NCBI GenBank assembly: GCA_041485385.1
Contig: JBGPJM010000093.1
Span: forward strand, 1-17,268
Length of the DNA stretch: 17,268 nt
Origin: JBGPJM01 sp041485385
GTDB lineage: Bacteria; Planctomycetota; Phycisphaerae; Phycisphaerales; UBA1924
Reading direction: 5' to 3'
Part shown: piece by piece, positions 1 to 7,098 of the stretch
Position numbering within the stretch: position 1 is the stretch's first letter
Layout of the letters: each line of letters starts with the position of its first letter
Notes under the pieces: model-generated
Told to the model about the DNA's origin: nothing
What the model saw: only the letters and a program-made list of their open reading frames with translations
The model's database searches: none
Made by a program: the position numbers and the translations under genes

Positions 1-1131
<1,131 letters not shown>

Positions 1132-1236
1132 GCCAACCCTGAATCGGGCAGGCCAGCGGCGGCGTAACTGCCGAGTGATACACAACTTGGATCACATGCG
1201 TCTTCGTTAAGAACGATTCTAAGGCACACAAAAGCG

Positions 1237-1266
1237 CGACCCAACCAACGTTGGGTCGTTTTTTTT
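1237..1266 (+). terminator. Rho-independent terminator of pnp
   Basis: A perfect 9-bp stem is formed by CGACCCAAC (1237-1245) and GTTGGGTCG (1250-1258) around a CAAC loop. Eight T residues follow directly (1259-1266). This is a classic intrinsic terminator about 105 bp after the pnp stop codon. The end of the T-run merges into TTGACT, a possible -35 box for the next gene. Confidence 0.93.
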
Positions 1267-1303
1267 GACTGTGCGCTTGGAAAAAAGTGCGATGATTGGT
1301 AAT
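1265..1303 (+). promoter_or_regulatory. Possible promoter for the cold-shock gene
   Basis: TTGACT at 1265-1270 resembles a -35 box and starts within the T-run of the pnp terminator. The sequence downstream is unusually A/T-rich for this window. Possible -10 elements are GATGAT (1291-1296) or GGTAAT (1298-1303); the latter could also pair with TTGGAA at 1277-1282. None has both good boxes and a 17-bp spacer, so this is a weak call. If correct, the cold-shock transcript would carry a 5' leader of roughly 180-190 nt. Confidence 0.28.
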
Positions 1304-1490
1304 GTGGGCAAACCCTTGCCCGGCTCGGACGGCCTGTGTGCCGTCTTCGACGCTCCGGCACCTCGGATCGAGGCGGGTTTTTCCACGGGGACCACGATGT
1401 CCTCAGGTTCTCAGGGTGGCGGCCTCGACGGCCTTATCGAGCCCGTTGAGCCGATTCAAACGATGTCGCCAGGAGCGCGGCATAGCGGGG

Positions 1491-1784
1491 ATGTCGATGA
1501 CGACAGCAGAACCAGAGCAGATCAAGGATGCCCAGGGAACAGTGAAATGGTTCGACCCGAAGAAAGGGTTCGGATTCATCATCGGCCCCTCCGGGCAGGA
1601 CATCTTCGTGCACTACACGAAGATCGACGGTGAGGGGTTCCGCGTCCTGAAGGACGGCTCGACCGTCGTCTACGACGCCAACCTGACCGACAAGGGATGG
1701 CACGCGACCCGGGTCGTACGCACCGGCCCGCTGGACGTTCAGGTCCCGCCGCGCCGCGGGTACGCGCGTTCGCCCAGGCGATAA
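1491..1784 (+). CDS. Cold-shock-domain (CspA-type) nucleic-acid-binding protein
   Basis: This 97-residue protein consists mostly of one OB-fold cold-shock domain. GTVKWFDPKKGFGFI (residues 16-30) contains RNP1, and DIFVHY (37-42) is RNP2; both are standard single-stranded RNA/DNA-binding surfaces. The domain continues to about residue 77 (ATRVV), and a short basic Arg/Pro-rich tail follows, which small Csp proteins usually lack. Such proteins act as RNA chaperones in the cytoplasm. The frame is open further upstream, but homology begins only after ATG 1491. AGGAG at 1471-1475 is 15 nt from that ATG, and a GCGGGG run adjoins it, so ATG 1497 (two codons later) is also possible. The gene stands alone after the pnp terminator, with a long leader. 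A paralogue-level gene name cannot be assigned. Confidence 0.9.
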   Translation: MSMTTAEPEQIKDAQGTVKWFDPKKGFGFIIGPSGQDIFVHYTKIDGEGFRVLKDGSTVVYDANLTDKGWHATRVVRTGPLDVQVPPRRGYARSPRR

Positions 1785-1949
1785 TCGCCGCCGACGCCCG
1801 GCCGCCCCGACGCCGAGCATCTTCACCGTGCTACTGGCCGGCATCCCGAGGTGGTGGCCTAGCTAGACCGCGCCAGCCGCCGTATCTTTGTTCGCGTTCA
1901 GGCCGGGGGCGGGGATTGCGCGCGAGGCCGCGGGCTGCGCCTTGGCGCC

Positions 1950-1954
1950 GGGAG
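1950..1954 (+). promoter_or_regulatory. Ribosome-binding site choosing TTG 1964
   Basis: GGGAG lies 9 nt before TTG 1964 in the histidine kinase frame. It favours that start over TTG 1916 or any start further upstream, where the translation looks like random Arg/Pro-rich sequence. Confidence 0.5.
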
Positions 1955-1963
1955 CTATTACCC

Positions 1964-2836
1964 TTGCTGGCCGGAGCGGCCATCGGATTTGCGCTGGGGG
2001 TGCTGCTCACCGCCTGGGCCGCATGGTCCATGCTCCGTCGCCACCTCCGGCGTCTCCGCGCCGCCGAGCGCCGGGCACGCGCCGCCGAGCGGATGGCCGA
2101 GATCGGGCAGATGACCGGCGGCCTTGCGCACGAGATCAAGAACCCCCTCTCCACCATCGGCCTCAACGCGCAGCTCCTCATCGAGTCCATCGAGGACCTG
2201 CCCATCGAGGCCGACGAGCGGAACCGTCTGCTCACGCGGATGAAGGGCCTGCGCCGCGAGGTCGAGCGCCTCCGCGACACGCTCACGGATTTCCTCGAGT
2301 TCGCCGGCAAGCTCCACCTCGAACCCAGACCGACCGACCTCAACGCGGTCGTTGATGAGCTCGTCGATTTCTTCCTCCCCGAGGCCGAGCGTCTCGGCGT
2401 GCGCCTGCGCCCCGAGCTCGCCCCCGGCCCGCTCGTCGCCGATGTCGACGTCAAGCTGATCAAGCAGGCGCTGCTCAACCTCATGCTCAACGCCACGCAG
2501 GCGATGGCCGCCGGCGCCGCCTCCCGGCCGTCCGTCGGCGGCGCGACGAATACGCCCGGCCGGGCCGGCGACCTCATCCTCCGCACCGGCCGGGGCATGG
2601 ACCCCGACGAGAGCCCCACGGTCGAGGTGCACGTCATCGACACCGGCCCGGGGATTCCCCCCGAGACGATCGATCGGATCTTCCAGCCCTATTTCACCAC
2701 GAAGTCCGGCGGCTCCGGCCTGGGCCTCCCCACGGCGCGTCGGCTCGTCGAGGAGCACGGCGGCTGCATCGAAGTGCATTCCGAGGTCGAGCGAGGGACC
2801 GATTTCACCGTCGTCCTTCCCGGCTCGGCATCATGA
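1964..2836 (+). CDS. Membrane-anchored sensor histidine kinase (HisKA/HATPase, NtrB-like core)
   Basis: From TTG 1964 this gives 290 residues. Residues 3-22 form one hydrophobic membrane helix. A basic alanine/arginine-rich coiled region follows, then the H-box GLAHEIKNPLSTI with phospho-acceptor His56. The ATPase domain shows the N-box QALLNLMLNATQAM, the G1 box DTGPGIP (from Asp226), the F-box IFQPYFTTK and the G2 box GSGLGL (250-255). There is no visible periplasmic sensor domain, so the input may come from the membrane helix or from a partner. The N-to-G1 segment carries a Gly/Ala/Arg-rich insertion (about 182-218). No response regulator is encoded nearby, so it is an orphan kinase. The TGA stop overlaps the ATG of a 40-codon ORF. 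Family membership is firm; the exact start is moderately certain (TTG 1916 is the alternative) and the signal is unknown. Confidence 0.9.
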   Translation: MLAGAAIGFALGVLLTAWAAWSMLRRHLRRLRAAERRARAAERMAEIGQMTGGLAHEIKNPLSTIGLNAQLLIESIEDLPIEADERNRLLTRMKGLRREVERLRDTLTDFLEFAGKLHLEPRPTDLNAVVDELVDFFLPEAERLGVRLRPELAPGPLVADVDVKLIKQALLNLMLNATQAMAAGAASRPSVGGATNTPGRAGDLILRTGRGMDPDESPTVEVHVIDTGPGIPPETIDRIFQPYFTTKSGGSGLGLPTARRLVEEHGGCIEVHSEVERGTDFTVVLPGSAS

Positions 2837-2955
2837 CCGAATTGGCCGCGCCGCGCGTTGACGCCCCGGCGTGCCCCCTTACCATCCCCCGCACGCGGAT
2901 CCGGTCGCCCCGGCGGCCTGCGGACCGGCGCGCTCACCCGCGGAGGTTCTATTGA
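2833..2955 (+). CDS. Candidate 40-residue coupling ORF between kinase and isomerase
   Basis: ATG 2833 overlaps the kinase stop as ATGA. The frame ends with TGA at 2953-2955, which overlaps the TTG start of the next gene as TTGA. The predicted peptide begins MTELAAPRVDAP and ends with a strongly basic stretch rich in Arg and Pro. I recognise no domain. Its position is where a response regulator often follows a kinase, but it is far too short to be one. It could be a small protein, a translational-coupling leader for the isomerase, or a chance open frame in GC-rich DNA. The two exact 4-base overlaps are the only real evidence; no strong Shine-Dalgarno precedes ATG 2833. Confidence 0.4.
   Translation: MTELAAPRVDAPACPLTIPRTRIRSPRRPADRRAHPRRFY
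2942..2946 (+). promoter_or_regulatory. Strong Shine-Dalgarno for TTG 2952
   Basis: GGAGG sits 5 nt before TTG 2952. It is the best ribosome-binding site near this junction and fixes the isomerase start, against the longer open frame that begins upstream at GTG 2871. Confidence 0.7.
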
Positions 2956-3842
2956 TCAAGCCCGCATTCAGCACGGTCGCCTGCCCTGATTGGGTCCTCG
3001 AGAAAGTCGCGGCCAGCGGCGCCGACGCCGGCTTCGAGGCCGTCGAGCTGCGCACATTCGGCGAGAGCTCCACGCGCTCTGCCTGTGACCCCGCCCTCAC
3101 CGCCGAACCCAAGGTCCGCTCTCTCATGGACGACACCGGCTTGGAGATCCTCTCCCTCGCCACCTCCGTTCGCTTCGACGAGCCCATCCGCCCGCCCGTC
3201 ATCGGCCTGGCCATCGGCGACACCGAGCGCTCAGTCCGGGCAGCCAATCGCGCGGTGGACATGGCCGTCGCTCTCGAGTGCCCCTTCGTCCGTGTCTTCG
3301 GATTCGAGCTTCCCCCCCGCGAGAAACCCACTTCCGCCACCGCCCGCATCCTCAAGCGGCTCGCCGCCGTGCTCGACCACGCCCACGACACCGGTGTCCG
3401 TCTCACCCTCGAGAACGGCGGCTCGTTCCCGACCGCCCGGCACGTCGCCGACGTCATCCGCCAGGCCGGCAGCCCGCTCCTGGGCGCGTGCTACGCGCTC
3501 GCCGCGGCCTCCGCCGCCGGCGAGGTGCCCGCGAGGGGGCTCGACGCCCTGGGCGATCGTCTCTGGTCGGCTCGCCTCAAGGATTGGAAGGACCACCGGC
3601 CCTGCCGCCTGGGCGAGGGCACCCTCCCCTGCCGCGAGTTCGTCGGCGCCCTGACGAAATCGGGTTTCAGCGGCCCGCTCATCTTCGAGTGGGACCGCCA
3701 GTGGATCCCCTCGCTCTCGCCCCCCGAGCAGGTGCTGCCAGATGCCGCGCAGACACTCTCCCGCTGGATCGGCGAGGCGGGTGGGGGAGGGGGGGCGCCG
3801 GGTCCGAGTCAGCAGCCGCGTCTCCGCGGGGTCCCGGCCTGA
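2952..3842 (+). CDS. Sugar-phosphate isomerase/epimerase-like TIM-barrel protein (xylose isomerase-like fold)
   Basis: The TTG 2952 start gives 296 residues. The barrel pattern of the AP-endonuclease-2/xylose isomerase-like family is seen in FEAVELRTFGE (28-37), FVRVFGFELP (112-121), VRLTLENGGSFPTARHV (149-165), the LKDWKD stretch (209-214), GEGTLPCREFVGAL (221-234) and GPLIFEWDRQW (241-251). Glu154 and Glu246 match two conserved metal ligands. The usual D-P-G-H metal motif is represented by YALAAA (181-186), so Asp and His appear replaced by Ala. The usual vHxKD has Arg208 in place of His. The protein may therefore use a different metal site or be non-catalytic. The tail after about residue 276 is a Gly/Pro-rich extension. 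It follows the kinase and small ORF, and queG starts 44 bp later. No substrate can be named. Confidence 0.82.
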   Translation: MIKPAFSTVACPDWVLEKVAASGADAGFEAVELRTFGESSTRSACDPALTAEPKVRSLMDDTGLEILSLATSVRFDEPIRPPVIGLAIGDTERSVRAANRAVDMAVALECPFVRVFGFELPPREKPTSATARILKRLAAVLDHAHDTGVRLTLENGGSFPTARHVADVIRQAGSPLLGACYALAAASAAGEVPARGLDALGDRLWSARLKDWKDHRPCRLGEGTLPCREFVGALTKSGFSGPLIFEWDRQWIPSLSPPEQVLPDAAQTLSRWIGEAGGGGGAPGPSQQPRLRGVPA

Positions 3843-3886
3843 GCTCCCGGCCCGCCGGCGAGCGGAACCGGGGTACCGTTCCCGAC

Positions 3887-5014
3887 GTGCCGACCGATCC
3901 CGTGCAACTCGGGCGCGAGGTGGTGGGTGCCTGTCTTTCGATGGGCTTCGCGCGTGCGGGCATCGCCCCGGCCGAGCCCACCCAGCGCCGGGCCGAGCTC
4001 CTCGCCTGGCTCGGCGCAGGCAAGCACGGCCAGATGCGCTGGCTCGAGGACGACCTCGAGCAGCGCCTGGACCCGGCGAGCTTCGTGCCCGGGGCCCGCT
4101 CCATCGTCATCGTGGCCGACCAATACGCCTCGCGCGCCGACTCCCCCTCCGCCTCCCCCTCCGGTCCCGTGGACCGCTCCGGAAAGCTCGCCCGCTACGC
4201 GCGCGCCCGCGACTACCACCACGTAATCAAGCGCCGCATGCACGCGCTGGCCGATTCCCTGCGCCCCCGCTACCCAGGCCATGAGTTCCGCTCGTTCGTC
4301 GACACCGCCCCCATCCTCGAGCGGGAGCACGCGGCCCGCGCCGGCCTGGGATGGATCGGCAAGCACACGCTGCTCATCGACCCGCGCCTGGGCAGCTACC
4401 TCCTGCTCGGCGGCATCGTCACCACGCTCGAGCTCGCCCCCGAGCCCGACCGCCGCCCCGTCGCCGACCACTGCGGCGCCTGCACCCGCTGCATCGACGC
4501 CTGCCCCACGCGGGCCATCACACCCTTCAGCGTCGACGCCACCCGCTGCATCAGCTATCTCACGATCGAGCACCGCTCCACGATCGACCCCTCGCTCCAG
4601 AGCGGGATGAGAGAGTGGGTTTTCGGGTGCGACGTCTGCCAGGAGGTCTGCCCGTTCAACTCTCCCCGGCCCGCGAGCGCGCCCGTTGTTGACGATCGCG
4701 TGAACCGCGCGTATTCGCCGAGGCGATTATCGCTCGATTTGCTCGAAATCCTCGCCTGGGACGAGCCGGCCCGGCGCCGGGCGTTCGCCACCAGTCCGAT
4801 GAAGCGGGCCACGCTGGAGATGATGAAGCGCAACGCGCTCATCGCGCTGGGAAACTCGCTGTTTTCTCGCCCCGACGGGCCCGACGGGGCGATCCTGGCC
4901 CGCATCCGTCAGATCGCCGTTGACCCCGCCGAGCCCGGCCTCGTTCGAGACACGGCCCGCCAGGTGCTGTCGCGCGTCGAGGCGGGCGGGACCGATGGGC
5001 CCATCCTGTTCTGA
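3887..5014 (+). CDS. queG: Epoxyqueuosine reductase QueG
   Basis: QueG reduces epoxyqueuosine to queuosine in the wobble position of tRNAs with GUN anticodons, using cobalamin and two [4Fe-4S] clusters in the cytoplasm. From GTG 3887 the protein has 375 residues, the normal family length. The signature SFVDTAPILEREHAARAGLGWIGKH spans about 136-160, and Asp139 matches the family's catalytic acid. Ferredoxin-like cysteines are C196, C199, C202 and C206 (CGACTRCIDACP), plus C248, C251 and C255 (CDVCQEVCP). C221 in TRCISYLTIEHR is also conserved. The C-terminal region after about 300 looks like the family's HEAT-like end. A longer open frame exists upstream, but it overlaps the isomerase and lacks homology. 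No strong Shine-Dalgarno is obvious. Gene identity is secure; the exact start is moderately certain. Confidence 0.95.
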   Translation: MPTDPVQLGREVVGACLSMGFARAGIAPAEPTQRRAELLAWLGAGKHGQMRWLEDDLEQRLDPASFVPGARSIVIVADQYASRADSPSASPSGPVDRSGKLARYARARDYHHVIKRRMHALADSLRPRYPGHEFRSFVDTAPILEREHAARAGLGWIGKHTLLIDPRLGSYLLLGGIVTTLELAPEPDRRPVADHCGACTRCIDACPTRAITPFSVDATRCISYLTIEHRSTIDPSLQSGMREWVFGCDVCQEVCPFNSPRPASAPVVDDRVNRAYSPRRLSLDLLEILAWDEPARRRAFATSPMKRATLEMMKRNALIALGNSLFSRPDGPDGAILARIRQIAVDPAEPGLVRDTARQVLSRVEAGGTDGPILF

Positions 5015-5020
5015 AAATAA

Positions 5021-5062
5021 GGCCGAGTCGCACGCCGTTCGTACGGCCGCAGCCCCTTTTTT
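5021..5062 (+). terminator. Possible terminator after queG
   Basis: GGCCG (5021-5025) can pair with CGGCC (5044-5048), and an alternative inner stem is GCCGT/ACGGC (5034-5038 with 5043-5047). TTTTTT follows at 5057-5062, about 9 nt after the stem, which is further than ideal. It would be an imperfect intrinsic terminator just downstream of queG. Confidence 0.35.
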
Positions 5063-5188
5063 CATCGTCTCCGGGTGTCCCGCCCAGGGACATGTCCGAC
5101 TGCGCGCCGCTTTGCACCGGAGCGGCGGAGAAGAGACTGCGGATGAGCTCGCCCGTGGCGCCGGAGAAGAGCTTTCTTCGGCTATTCG

Positions 5189-5470
5189 ATGGCCGGCGCG
5201 AGTTCGAGCGGACCGGGTTCACGCGGGAGAGTGCTGGTCGGAGCGATCGGCGAGTACGTCCTCGGCCAGCCCACCGAGGGGCGAGCCTATCTGTTCTACA
5301 CCTGCCCGGCGGATTTCAACGGCAACGGCGTGGTCGACAGCCAGGACTTCTTCGACTTCGCCAACGGCTTCTTCGCCTCGCCGGCGCGGGGCGACTTCAA
5401 CCGGGACGGCACCACCAACGCCGCGGATTTCTTCGACTTTCTCACGGCGTTCTTCGCTGGGTACCGGTGA
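5189..5470 (+). pseudogene. C-terminal remnant of an FG-GAP/dockerin-anchored protein
   Basis: The open frame encodes 93 residues. The second half is an intact double EF-hand dockerin: DFNGNGVVDSQD followed by FFDFANGFF, then DFNRDGTTNAAD followed by FFDFLTAFF. This is the planctomycete GC-type C-terminal domain, although it ends in AGYR. The first half resembles the end of an FG-GAP propeller blade (RVLVGAIGE, then GRAYLFYTC). Codons before the ATG (5174-5188) read FFGYS in the same frame, so the FG-GAP motif FGYSMAGAS straddles the nominal start. The calcium-loop acidic residues of that blade are missing. Further upstream a similar blade appears in another frame (EKRLRMSSPVAPEKS, about 5128-5172). 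There is no signal peptide. I read it as a frameshifted, truncated gene; a sequencing or assembly error is the alternative. Confidence 0.6.
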
Positions 5471-5552
5471 TGGGGCCAGTGCGCATCAGACTGCACGCCG
5501 CGGCAACCCAGGCACCCGCGGCCACCGCGGCAAGGAGATACCCAATTCGGGG

Positions 5553-5574
5553 TTGGGCCCATCCTGCGCGCGCA
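5553..5574. repeat. Double-palindrome intergenic repeat, copy 1
   Basis: The unit is the 8-bp palindrome TGGGCCCA, a TCC spacer, then the 10-bp palindrome TGCGCGCGCA. It is identical over 22 bp to the copy at 5663-5684. The 13-bp core TGGGCCCATCCTG also occurs at 4996-5008, in the last codons of queG. Confidence 0.85.
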
Positions 5575-5632
5575 GACCAGGCGGGCCGGGCGCGCACAAA
5601 CGCGCACACCCACAATTTTTTCGTCTCGGCCG

Positions 5633-5646
5633 CACAAGCACTTACA
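5633..5646. repeat. CACAAGCACTTACA motif, copy 1
   Basis: This 14-bp word occurs exactly here and at 6101-6114. A near copy (CACAAGCACTTGC) lies at 5935-5947. All three are in the same convergent intergenic region. Confidence 0.65.
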
Positions 5647-5662
5647 GCGTCACGCCCCGGAT

Positions 5663-5684
5663 TTGGGCCCATCCTGCGCGCGCA
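5663..5684. repeat. Double-palindrome intergenic repeat, copy 2
   Basis: This is identical over 22 bp to the copy at 5553-5574, 110 bp away. It begins 17 bp after a CACAAGCACTTACA motif. Confidence 0.85.
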
Positions 5685-5891
5685 AACAGGACCCGCCGCC
5701 CAAGGGTAGAGGGACCAACAACCGCGCCGCGCCGACGGTCCGCGCACGCCCCTACGCCTCAACACCTTAACGCCTGCCCGCCTCCACATCCCACATCCCA
5801 CGAACCCCCAATCCCTTGCATGTCTCCCACCGATCCGATCGCCGAAAACCCATTCCCTTGGGGTACCCCCACCCCCGCGCGCCGGAGTTTC

Positions 5892-5910
5892 GCGCCCATC
5901 TTGGCGGCCG
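5892..5910. repeat. Degenerate copy of the double-palindrome repeat
   Basis: GCGCCCATCTTGGCGGCCG resembles the repeat core (GGGCCCATC, then TTG for CTG, then a GC-rich end). The match is partial, so membership of the family is tentative. Confidence 0.4.
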
Positions 5911-5934
5911 CTAACCACACTCAACTCACGGTAC

Positions 5935-5947
5935 CACAAGCACTTGC
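5935..5947. repeat. CACAAGCACTT motif, copy 2
   Basis: CACAAGCACTTGC differs from the other copies after the first 11 bases. On the minus strand, a GAGTT element lies 7 nt beyond GCTTGTG both here and at the 6101 copy. Confidence 0.6.
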
Positions 5948-6100
5948 GGCAAATCCACTCTTCAAAACCAAGCCTCTTTTTCTCTGCCCTTCTCGACCCT
6001 TCGAGGAATCTCTCGACCCTTCCCAGCCCTTTCGATGCATCTCTCGTCTTTTCTCGTCCTCTGTCCCCGGGCAGCGCGAACCAACGTTAACTCCATATTT

Positions 6101-6114
6101 CACAAGCACTTACA
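6101..6114. repeat. CACAAGCACTTACA motif, copy 3
   Basis: This is an exact match to the 5633-5646 copy. It sits in an A/T-rich patch about 100 bp from the 3' end of the sigma factor gene. Confidence 0.65.
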
Positions 6115-6211
6115 ACAAAGCACCCCCCCAAAAAACCTCAAAACACCCCTATCGAACCTCAAAAAACCTACGGCGAACCCCAGCCAATCCATCCGCCATC
6201 AAGGGGAGCCC

Positions 6212-6940
6212 CTACCCAGGGTTCTCGAAGAACCTCTTCAGGCTCGCCAGCTCGTCGTCGACGTCGGACTCGCGGCTCACGGTTTCGGCGACCACCTGCC
6301 GGAGCATCTTGCGGAATCGGCGCTTGATCGTCTGCACCATGTTGGAGACCTGCGCCGGCCCCGTCGCGCCCACCTTGCGGGCGATCTCCTCCAGCGCCAC
6401 CCCGCGCGTCTTGCCCAGCAGCGGCCTGAGCACGTGCATCGAGAACGCCGTCCACTGCGCGTCCAGCCCCTCCTGCCGGCACGCCCCCTCCGTCCGCTCG
6501 ATCGTCAGCGCCAGCACCGCCGCGGCCCACTGGCGGTCGAACGCCCCGGTCGGCTCGTCGACGGCGAGCGACTCGTCGGCGGGGGTGGGCGAGGCGTTGA
6601 TGGAGGCGACGCCGTCGCGGGGGGCGGCCCGGCGAGAATGGGCGTTGCGGTGCTGGTCGATCAGGAAGTTGCGCAGGGCCGACTTGAGGAACGAGCGGAA
6701 CCGGCCGCGGGACGGATCGGCTTTGCCGATCAGGTCGCGCGCGACCAGGACCTCGGAGAGGAACTCCTGGGTGAGGTCCGAGGCGTCGTGGGTGCCGTAC
6801 CCCTTCTTGCGGATGAACGCGTACACGGGGCTCCAGTACGCGCGGAGCAACAGCTCGAGGTCGCCGGCGTTGGCGCGGGCGCTGATCACCAGCCCCCAGC
6901 TGGTGGTGTGGAACCAGGCGCCTGTCTGGTCGGAGTTCAT
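6212..6940 (-). CDS. ECF-type RNA polymerase sigma factor (planctomycete type)
   Basis: This 242-residue protein matches planctomycete ECF sigma factors. It opens with TTSWGLVISARA, and region 2 covers about residues 24-100: YWSPVYAFIRKKGYGTHDASDLTQEF, then GRFRSFLKSALRNFLIDQHR. Region 4 is less canonical, lying in about 135-215, with VALEEIARKVGATGPAQVSNMVQTIKRRFRKML as the likely helix-turn-helix. ATG 6940 is chosen because homology starts there; ATG 7009 would add a random-looking Arg/Pro-rich leader. No clear Shine-Dalgarno precedes ATG 6940. No anti-sigma gene is adjacent. The gene is on the same strand as the htrA pair, downstream of it, separated by a terminator-like hairpin and two further hairpins. 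It presumably redirects RNA polymerase to a stress or surface regulon, but no target promoter can be read from the window. Confidence 0.88.
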   Translation of the reverse strand: MNSDQTGAWFHTTSWGLVISARANAGDLELLLRAYWSPVYAFIRKKGYGTHDASDLTQEFLSEVLVARDLIGKADPSRGRFRSFLKSALRNFLIDQHRNAHSRRAAPRDGVASINASPTPADESLAVDEPTGAFDRQWAAAVLALTIERTEGACRQEGLDAQWTAFSMHVLRPLLGKTRGVALEEIARKVGATGPAQVSNMVQTIKRRFRKMLRQVVAETVSRESDVDDELASLKRFFENPG

Positions 6941-6970
6941 GAGAGGTCGGGGCCGCGGCTGGCGTGGGCC

Positions 6971-6987
6971 GCGCCGACCGTCGGCGC
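6971..6987 (-). other. Hairpin in the sigma factor leader, proximal
   Basis: GCGCCGA (6971-6977) and TCGGCGC (6981-6987) form a perfect 7-bp stem with a 3-nt loop. It lies about 30 nt upstream of the sigma start codon on the minus strand. Confidence 0.5.
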
Positions 6988-6993
6988 TGGGAA

Positions 6994-7008
6994 TGCGTGC
7001 CCCACGCA
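6994..7008 (-). other. Hairpin in the sigma factor leader, distal
   Basis: TGCGTG (6994-6999) and CACGCA (7003-7008) form a perfect 6-bp stem with a CCC loop (GGG on the minus strand), 6 nt from the proximal hairpin. Confidence 0.45.
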
Positions 7009-7020
7009 CAAGTCTATTTG

Positions 7021-7052
7021 CAAAGAACCCCCCCGCGGTTGCGGGAGGGTTC
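7021..7052 (-). terminator. Probable terminator of the htrA operon
   Basis: The segments 7025-7036 and 7041-7052 pair over 12 positions with one mismatch around a 4-nt loop. Read on the minus strand, the stem is followed by TTTG after a terminal GGGTTC, giving a short, interrupted U-tract. It lies 47 bp after the stop of the inactive HtrA-like gene and before the sigma gene, so it may be a terminator or an attenuator allowing some read-through. Confidence 0.6.
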
Positions 7053-7098
7053 GGAGGAGCGGGAAATGGGAACCCGGGCTGAGGTCGAGGGTCGAACG

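Larger units (their letters stand above)
5471..6211. other. 741-bp non-coding region between convergent genes
   Basis: No convincing gene is seen on either strand. The plus strand is pyrimidine-rich, with C-runs and several A/T-rich patches that are unlike the flanking coding DNA. It contains two exact and one degenerate copy of a double-palindrome repeat, three copies of a CACAAGCACTT motif, and a two-unit CCACATC heptamer repeat (5784-5797). It lies downstream of both flanking genes, so promoters are not expected. Open frames here consist of repeat translations and show no domain. Confidence 0.7.

Noticed and set aside
1361..1382. Short hairpin CCTCG-GAT-CGAGG followed by a T-run in the cold-shock leader
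   Set aside because: The stem is only 5 bp with a 3-nt loop and a CGGG gap before the T-run, which is too weak to call a terminator. It might be part of leader folding.
2833..2955. A truncated response regulator after the kinase
   Set aside because: The position fits, but the 40 residues show no receiver-domain aspartates or hydrophobic strands, so I list it only as an unknown small ORF.
5442..5939. A 165-codon minus-strand frame in the convergent intergenic region
   Set aside because: Its apparent internal similarity (CARRMGPNP-like segments) is just translation of the 22-bp DNA repeat. No domain or ribosome-binding site supports it.
5471..6211. CRISPR-like array
   Set aside because: The repeats are short, few and irregularly spaced (110 to about 300 bp), with no uniform spacers and no cas genes nearby.
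4920..7082. A 720-codon plus-strand open frame across the queG end, the repeat region and the sigma gene
   Set aside because: It overlaps queG and the antisense of the sigma gene, and its translation is Ser/Pro/Arg-rich without any domain. It is a by-product of GC-rich codon bias and few stop codons.
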